In this document: positions 59,804-64,000 of the stretch, piece by piece
How the letters are laid out: each line of letters opens with the position of its first letter
How positions within the stretch are numbered: the stretch's first letter is position 1
Assembly: GCF_022662495.1 (NCBI RefSeq)
Contig: NZ_JAKPBU010000010.1
Location: 1-64,000 of the forward strand
From: Lysobacter sp. M2-1
Lineage (GTDB): Bacteria > Pseudomonadota > Gammaproteobacteria > Xanthomonadales > Xanthomonadaceae
Length of the DNA stretch: 64,000 nucleotides
Direction: 5' to 3'
Translations under genes and position numbers: made by a program
The notes under the pieces: model-generated
Databases searched by the model: none
Told to the model about the DNA's origin: nothing
Seen by the model: only the letters and a program-made list of their open reading frames with translations

Positions 59804-61141
59804 CTAGGCCGTTTGCTCCGGCACAACCTCACCGTACAGATCGTGCTCGTCGCTGCCCATGATCTCCACATCGGCGAAATCGCCAGGCTGCAGCCCGGCC
59901 TCGAGCCCGTTCTGCACCTGCACCAGGCCGTCGATCTCCGGCGCGTCGGCCATCGACCGGGCGATGGCGAGCTCGCCGTCTATGGCATCGACGATGCAGC
60001 GCTGCACGCTGCCGACCTTGGCTTCCAGCCGGGCGGATGAAATCTGCTCCTGCCGTTGCATGAAGCGCGCCAGTCGTTCCTGTTTCACTGCTTCGTCGAC
60101 AGGATCGGGCAGCGCGTTCGCCGCTGCGCCCTGCACCGGCGAATAGGCAAACGCGCCGACGCGATCGAGCTGCGCCTGGTCGAGGAAATCCAGCAGTTCC
60201 TCGAACTCGGTTTCGGTCTCGCCCGGGAAGCCGACGATGAAGGTGCTGCGGATCGTCAGCTCCGGACAGATCGCGCGCCAGCGCTGGATCCGCTCCAGGG
60301 TCTTGTCCACCGCGCCGGGCCGCTTCATCAGTTTCAGCACGCGCGGGCTGGCGTGCTGGAACGGGATGTCCAGGTACGGAAGGATCTTCCCTTCGGCCAT
60401 CAGCGGGATCACGCTGTCGACGTGCGGATACGGGTAGACGTAATGCAGCCGCGTCCACACCCCGAGTTCGCCCAGGCCTTCGCACAGCGCCTGCATCCGG
60501 GCCTGGTACGGCCGGCCATGCCATTCACGCTCTGCATACTTCAGGTCGACGCCGTAGGCCGACGTGTCCTGCGAGACCACCAGCAGCTCCCTGACCCCGC
60601 CGCGCACCAGCTTTTCGGCTTCGCGCAGCACCTTGTCGACCGGGCGCGAGACCAGGTCGCCGCGCATCGACGGGATGATGCAGAAGCTGCAGCGGTGGTT
60701 GCAGCCTTCGGAGATCTTCAGGTAGGCGTAATGCTTCGGGGTGAGCTTGAGACCGTAGTCCGGGACCAGATCGACGAACGGATCGTGCCTGGGCGGTAAT
60801 GCGGTGTGCACCGCCTCCATCACACTGGCGTAGTCCTGCGGGCCGCTGATCGACAGCACGTCCGGATAGGCTTCGCGGATCACTTCGCTGCGCTTGCCCA
60901 GGCAGCCGGTGACGATGACCCTGCCGTTCTCGGCCATGGCCTCGCCGATCGCGTCCAGGGATTCGGTCACCGCCGAGTCGATGAAGCCGCAGGTATTGAC
61001 CACCACCACGTCGGCATCGTCGTAGCTCTGCACAAGATCGTAACCTTCGACCCGCAGCTGGGTGAGGATGCGCTCGGAGTCGACCAGAGCCTTGGGGCAG
61101 CCGAGGCTGACGAAACCGACTTTTGGATTGGCGAGCGACAT
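59804..61141 (-). CDS. rimO: Ribosomal protein uS12 methylthiotransferase RimO
   Basis: A 445-residue radical-SAM methylthiotransferase. The UPF0004 domain has Cys15, Cys51 and Cys80 (auxiliary cluster), and the radical-SAM motif is Cys147-x3-Cys151-x2-Cys154 (GCNHRCSFC). A TRAM domain follows near 375-440. RIHYVYP-like [15 protein letters not shown] separates RimO from MiaB. It adds a methylthio group to Asp88 of S12. It is divergent from the dienelactone hydrolase gene. Confidence 0.97.
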   Translation of the reverse strand: MSLANPKVGFVSLGCPKALVDSERILTQLRVEGYDLVQSYDDADVVVVNTCGFIDSAVTESLDAIGEAMAENGRVIVTGCLGKRSEVIREAYPDVLSISGPQDYASVMEAVHTALPPRHDPFVDLVPDYGLKLTPKHYAYLKISEGCNHRCSFCIIPSMRGDLVSRPVDKVLREAEKLVRGGVRELLVVSQDTSAYGVDLKYAEREWHGRPYQARMQALCEGLGELGVWTRLHYVYPYPHVDSVIPLMAEGKILPYLDIPFQHASPRVLKLMKRPGAVDKTLERIQRWRAICPELTIRSTFIVGFPGETETEFEELLDFLDQAQLDRVGAFAYSPVQGAAANALPDPVDEAVKQERLARFMQRQEQISSARLEAKVGSVQRCIVDAIDGELAIARSMADAPEIDGLVQVQNGLEAGLQPGDFADVEIMGSDEHDLYGEVVPEQTA

Positions 61142-61166
61142 CGGGGAATTATAGGAGCCACGGCGC

Positions 61167-61172
61167 TAGAAT
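61167..61172 (+). promoter_or_regulatory. Candidate -10 element for the dienelactone hydrolase series
   Basis: TAGAAT followed by CGTC, 28 bases before the ATG at 61200, in the 58-base divergent gap with rimO. No matching -35 was found. Confidence 0.45.
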
Positions 61173-61199
61173 CGTCCCGAACCGAACGAAGGACGGCGC

Positions 61200-61868
61200 A
61201 TGGGCCGCGATATCGCGATCGAAACCTCGCACGGCCTAGTCGACGGCTGGCTGGCCGAACCCGACGGCGCGCCGCGCGGCGCGCTGGTGGTGGTGCAGGA
61301 GATCTTCGGCGTCAACGAGCACATGCGCAGCGTCACCGAGCGCTTCGCGGCCAGCGGCTATCGCGCGCTGGCGCCATCGCTGTTCGATCCGGTGCAGGCC
61401 GACGTGGAACTGGGTTACGGGGAAGACGGATTCGCACGCGGGCGCGCGCTGGCGGCCGAGCTCGGATTCGATCGCGCCCTGGCGATCGTCGCCGCGGCCG
61501 CCGAGCGCCTGCGCGGTGACGGCCTGAAGGTCGGCGTGGTGGGGTATTGCTGGGGCGGCAGCGTGGCCTATCTCGCGAATACGCGCCTGGGCCTGCCGGC
61601 GGTGAGCTATTACGGCGCGCGCACCGTGCCGTTCCTGCAGGAACCGCTGCGGGCACCGATGCTGTTCCACTTCGGCGCGGACGATGCCAGCACGCCGCCG
61701 GCCGATGTGGAGGCGCACCGCAGCGCGCACCCGGATGCGGAACTGTACGTGTATCCGGGCGCCGGCCATGCCTTCAACCGCGACGTGGATCCCGCCCACT
61801 TCCATGCCGAAAGCGCGGACCTTGCATTGAAGCGCACGCTCGCCTTCTTCGAGGCGCAGCTGTCATGA
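61200..61868 (+). CDS. Dienelactone hydrolase family protein
   Basis: A 222-residue α/β hydrolase. The dienelactone hydrolase triad is present: Cys117 in GYCWGG, Asp161 or Asp162 in HFGADDAS, and His190 in GAGHAFN, with Glu34 (VVQEIFG) positioned to activate the Cys. No aromatic degradation genes are nearby, so the physiological substrate is open. It begins a plus-strand series; its stop overlaps the HIT gene start (ATGA). Confidence 0.92.
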   Translation: MGRDIAIETSHGLVDGWLAEPDGAPRGALVVVQEIFGVNEHMRSVTERFAASGYRALAPSLFDPVQADVELGYGEDGFARGRALAAELGFDRALAIVAAAAERLRGDGLKVGVVGYCWGGSVAYLANTRLGLPAVSYYGARTVPFLQEPLRAPMLFHFGADDASTPPADVEAHRSAHPDAELYVYPGAGHAFNRDVDPAHFHAESADLALKRTLAFFEAQLS

Positions 61869-62275
61869 ATGGCTGGCACCTGCACCCGCAGCTGGCCGAC
61901 GACACCCATCCGCTGGCGACGCTCGAGCTGTGCGAGCTGCGCCTGATGGACGATGCGAACTATCCGTGGCTGGTGCTGGTGCCGCGCGTGGCCGATGCGG
62001 TCGAGCTGCTCGATCTGGACACGGCGCAGCGACACCGGCTGAGCGACGAGATCGACACGGCTTCACATGCGCTGCGCAGGTCGTTCCGTCCGTACAAGCT
62101 CAACGTGGCCGCACTGGGCAACCTGGTGCCGCAACTGCACGTGCACGTGATCGCGCGCTTCCGCGAGGATCCCGCCTGGCCCGCACCCGTCTGGGGCCGG
62201 GTCGCTGCGCAGCCCTACTCACCCGAGGCGCTGGTCCAGCGCATCGCCGCGCTGCAGGACGCGCTGCGGGGGTGA
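61865..62275 (+). CDS. HIT domain protein
   Basis: A 136-residue histidine-triad protein. The motif region reads PQLHVHVIARF (residues 89-99): the first His of HφHφHφφ is replaced by Gln90, while His92 (the usual nucleophile position) and His94 remain. DDANYPWLVLVPRVADAVE and FRPYKLNVAALGN precede it, and AWPAPVWG follows. It is probably a nucleotide hydrolase or transferase. Its TGA overlaps the pxpB GTG (GTGA). Confidence 0.9.
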   Translation: MNGWHLHPQLADDTHPLATLELCELRLMDDANYPWLVLVPRVADAVELLDLDTAQRHRLSDEIDTASHALRRSFRPYKLNVAALGNLVPQLHVHVIARFREDPAWPAPVWGRVAAQPYSPEALVQRIAALQDALRG

Positions 62276-62994
62276 ACGAGCGGGAGTGGCGCGTCGAACC
62301 GCTGGGCGAAGACGCCCTGCTGCTGCGCTTCGAGCAGCGCCTGGATCCGGCCATCAACCAGCGCGTCCACGCGCTGGCCGCCGCCATCGAAAGCCGGCGC
62401 CCGGCCTGGCTGCGCGAACTGGTGCCCGGCTTCGCCAGCCTGGCGCTGGGGATCGATCCCAACGCCGTCGCCGCCCCAGACGCACTCCAACATGCGCGGG
62501 ACTGGCTGCGGCAGGGTGCGTTCGACGCGCACGAAGCGACGGAAGCCACGCTGCCGCTGTTCGAGGTGCCGGTGTGCTACGGCGGCGAGTACGGACCCGA
62601 CCTGGAGGCGCTTGCCGCACACGCCGGACTCAGCGCGCACGAGGCGATCGCGCGCCACGCGGCAGGCGTTTACCGGGTGGCGATGCTCGGCTTCGCGCCC
62701 GGGTTTCCCTATCTGCTTGGCCTGGATCGCGGCCTGGCGATGCCGCGCCTGGACACTCCGCGCACGCGCGTGGCCGCCGGCAGCGTCGGTATCGGCGGCG
62801 CCCAGACCGGGATCTATCCGCGCCAGGGTCCTGGGGGCTGGCGCATCATCGGCCGCACGCCACTGACCCTGTTCGATCCGGCGCGCGCGACACCGAACCT
62901 GGTCGCGCCCGGCCAACAAGTGCGCTTTGTGCCGATCGATGCGGACGAGTTCGCTCGGCTGGCCGCGCCGCGGGCGCGCAGGAGCCGCAGGTGA
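62272..62994 (+). CDS. pxpB: 5-oxoprolinase subunit B
   Basis: A 240-residue PxpB (KipI-type). The C-terminal cyclophilin-like domain carries the signature MLGFAPGFPYLLG (near 138-150), then LDTPRTRVAAGSVGIGGAQTGIYP, spanning about 160-184, and GGWRIIGRTPLTLFDP. With PxpA and PxpC it opens 5-oxoproline to glutamate using ATP. The GTG at 62272 is supported by GGGG just upstream and overlap with the HIT stop. Its own stop overlaps the pxpC GTG. Confidence 0.94.
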   Translation: MNEREWRVEPLGEDALLLRFEQRLDPAINQRVHALAAAIESRRPAWLRELVPGFASLALGIDPNAVAAPDALQHARDWLRQGAFDAHEATEATLPLFEVPVCYGGEYGPDLEALAAHAGLSAHEAIARHAAGVYRVAMLGFAPGFPYLLGLDRGLAMPRLDTPRTRVAAGSVGIGGAQTGIYPRQGPGGWRIIGRTPLTLFDPARATPNLVAPGQQVRFVPIDADEFARLAAPRARRSRR

Positions 62995-63947
62995 ACAGCG
63001 TGCATGTGCTCGCGGCGGGCCTGCTGACCACGCTGCAGGATGCCGGGCGCCCGGGCTGGCGCCATCTGGGCGTGGGCTCGGCAGGCGCGCTGGATGCGTG
63101 GTCGCATGCCCTGGCCAACCGGATCGCGGGCAATACCGACGACGCGGCCACGCTGGAGATCACGCTCAGCGGACCTGTGCTGCGTTTCGACGTGGCCACA
63201 TGCATCGCGCTGTGCGGCGCACGGATCGATGCGCGAGTGGACGCGCAGGCCATCCCGATGGCACGTCCGGTCGACCTGCCCGCGGGCACCGTGCTGGAAC
63301 TGGGCGCATGCCACGAGGGGGCGCGCACCTACCTGGCGGTCGAAGGGGGATTCGCGGTCCCCGAGATCCTGGGGAGCAAGTCCACCGATCTGCGCGGCGG
63401 CTTCGGCGGCATGCGCGGGCGCGCGCTCGCCATGGGCGACGTGCTCCCGCTGGCATCGCGTGCGACGCGCGCGGTGGCGGCCGTGCATGCCGCATCGTGG
63501 TGGATCGAACAGGCGCCGGACGACGATCCGTTCCCGACCATCCGGATCCTGCCCGGGGAGGCGCCGGATGTCATCGAAGCGCTCTGCGACGGGCCATGGC
63601 GCGTCGACGCCGCCAGCAACCGCCAGGGGCTGCGTCTGCAGGGGCACGCGCTGACGCCGGATACCGCGCGCGAGCGGATCAGCGAACCGGTCTTCCCCGG
63701 CACCGTGCAGCTGCCGCCCGACGGACGCCCGATCGTGCTGCTGGCCGACGCCCAGACCCACGGCGGTTATCCGCGCATCGCCCATGCCATCCGCGCAGAC
63801 TGGCCCAAGCTGGCCCAGCTGCGGCCTGGCGACAGCCTCAGCTTCCGGAGCTGCACGCCTGCGGCCGCGCGCCGTGCGCTGGAGCTGCAAAGGCAGCGCT
63901 TCGCACGGCTGGCGCTGGCCATCGAAGGGCGATCACGCGCATGCTGA
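62991..63947 (+). CDS. pxpC: 5-oxoprolinase subunit C
   Basis: A 318-residue PxpC (KipA/biotin-dependent-carboxylase-related fold). VLAAGLLTTLQDAGRPGW at the N-terminus, YLAVEGGFAVPEILGSKSTDLRGGFGGMRGR (spanning about 112-142), RISEPVFPGTVQLPPDGRPIVLLADAQTHGGYPRIA and the C-terminal PGDSLSF are typical. GTG 62991 overlaps the pxpB stop. pxpA is not in the window; it could follow beyond 64000. The last 53 bases (63948-64000) hold no gene, only a TAGTCT -10-like hexamer at 63974. Confidence 0.94.
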   Translation: MNSVHVLAAGLLTTLQDAGRPGWRHLGVGSAGALDAWSHALANRIAGNTDDAATLEITLSGPVLRFDVATCIALCGARIDARVDAQAIPMARPVDLPAGTVLELGACHEGARTYLAVEGGFAVPEILGSKSTDLRGGFGGMRGRALAMGDVLPLASRATRAVAAVHAASWWIEQAPDDDPFPTIRILPGEAPDVIEALCDGPWRVDAASNRQGLRLQGHALTPDTARERISEPVFPGTVQLPPDGRPIVLLADAQTHGGYPRIAHAIRADWPKLAQLRPGDSLSFRSCTPAAARRALELQRQRFARLALAIEGRSRAC

Positions 63948-64000
63948 CATTTGCGGCGCGGCGGGCGATTGCCTAGTCTCGCGGCGCCCTTTCCTTTCTG

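Overview
The window is a gene-dense, high-GC stretch of a gammaproteobacterial chromosome, most likely from the Xanthomonadaceae (Lysobacter/Luteimonas/Xanthomonas type). Three things point there: the protein sequences, the gene order (prmB-aroC-asd-fimV-truA-trpFBA-accD, and tpiA-secG-tRNA-Leu-nuoA..N-tRNA-fMet-rimP-nusA-infB-rbfA-truB-rpsO-pnp), and the dispersed GTGGGAGCGGCC-type palindromes. No prophage, integrase, transposase gene, CRISPR array or rRNA operon was seen. The family assignment is an inference from recognisable families and synteny, not from a database search.

1-8.6 kb is the most accessory part. It holds a small membrane protein, DNA polymerase IV (dinB), a plus-strand cassette of a DUF1800 protein, a Tat-exported DUF1501 protein and an SGNH hydrolase, a minus-strand pair (DUF5671 membrane protein plus a pilin-like protein), and an alpha/beta hydrolase split by an apparent frameshift. 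8.7-17.9 kb is the minus-strand translation/transcription operon tRNA-fMet-rimP-nusA-infB-rbfA-truB-rpsO-pnp, with a well-formed promoter in front of the tRNA and terminator or attenuator hairpins at its junctions. 18-34.5 kb holds tpiA, secG, tRNA-Leu(GAG) and the complete 14-gene nuo operon for respiratory complex I. Most nuo genes are chained by short start/stop overlaps.

34.6-50.9 kb begins with a plus-strand SDR gene and continues with a long minus-strand biosynthetic series: prmB, aroC, a 2-hydroxyacid dehydrogenase, asd, two tandem FimV-like genes, truA, trpF, trpB, trpA, accD, glmM and a 2-oxoglutarate/iron oxygenase. Chorismate, tryptophan, aspartate-family amino acids, fatty acids and UDP-GlcNAc are the main products served. 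The only sizeable gene-free stretch (49258-49918) lies between prmB and aroC and is occupied by a nested palindrome of about 0.5 kb.

51-64 kb mixes strands: a SCO1-type copper chaperone and phosphatidylserine decarboxylase, a LysM lytic transglycosylase, a DUF853 ATPase, a lipoprotein, a small secreted protein, greB, a low-affinity iron permease homologue, a molybdopterin oxidoreductase with a cytochrome b partner, rimO, and a tightly overlapping plus-strand series (dienelactone hydrolase, HIT protein, pxpB, pxpC) that runs to the window edge.

Most of the window is conserved core genome. The best candidates for something undescribed are the DUF1800-DUF1501-SGNH cassette, the palindrome at 49.4-49.9 kb, and the molybdopterin/cytochrome b pair.
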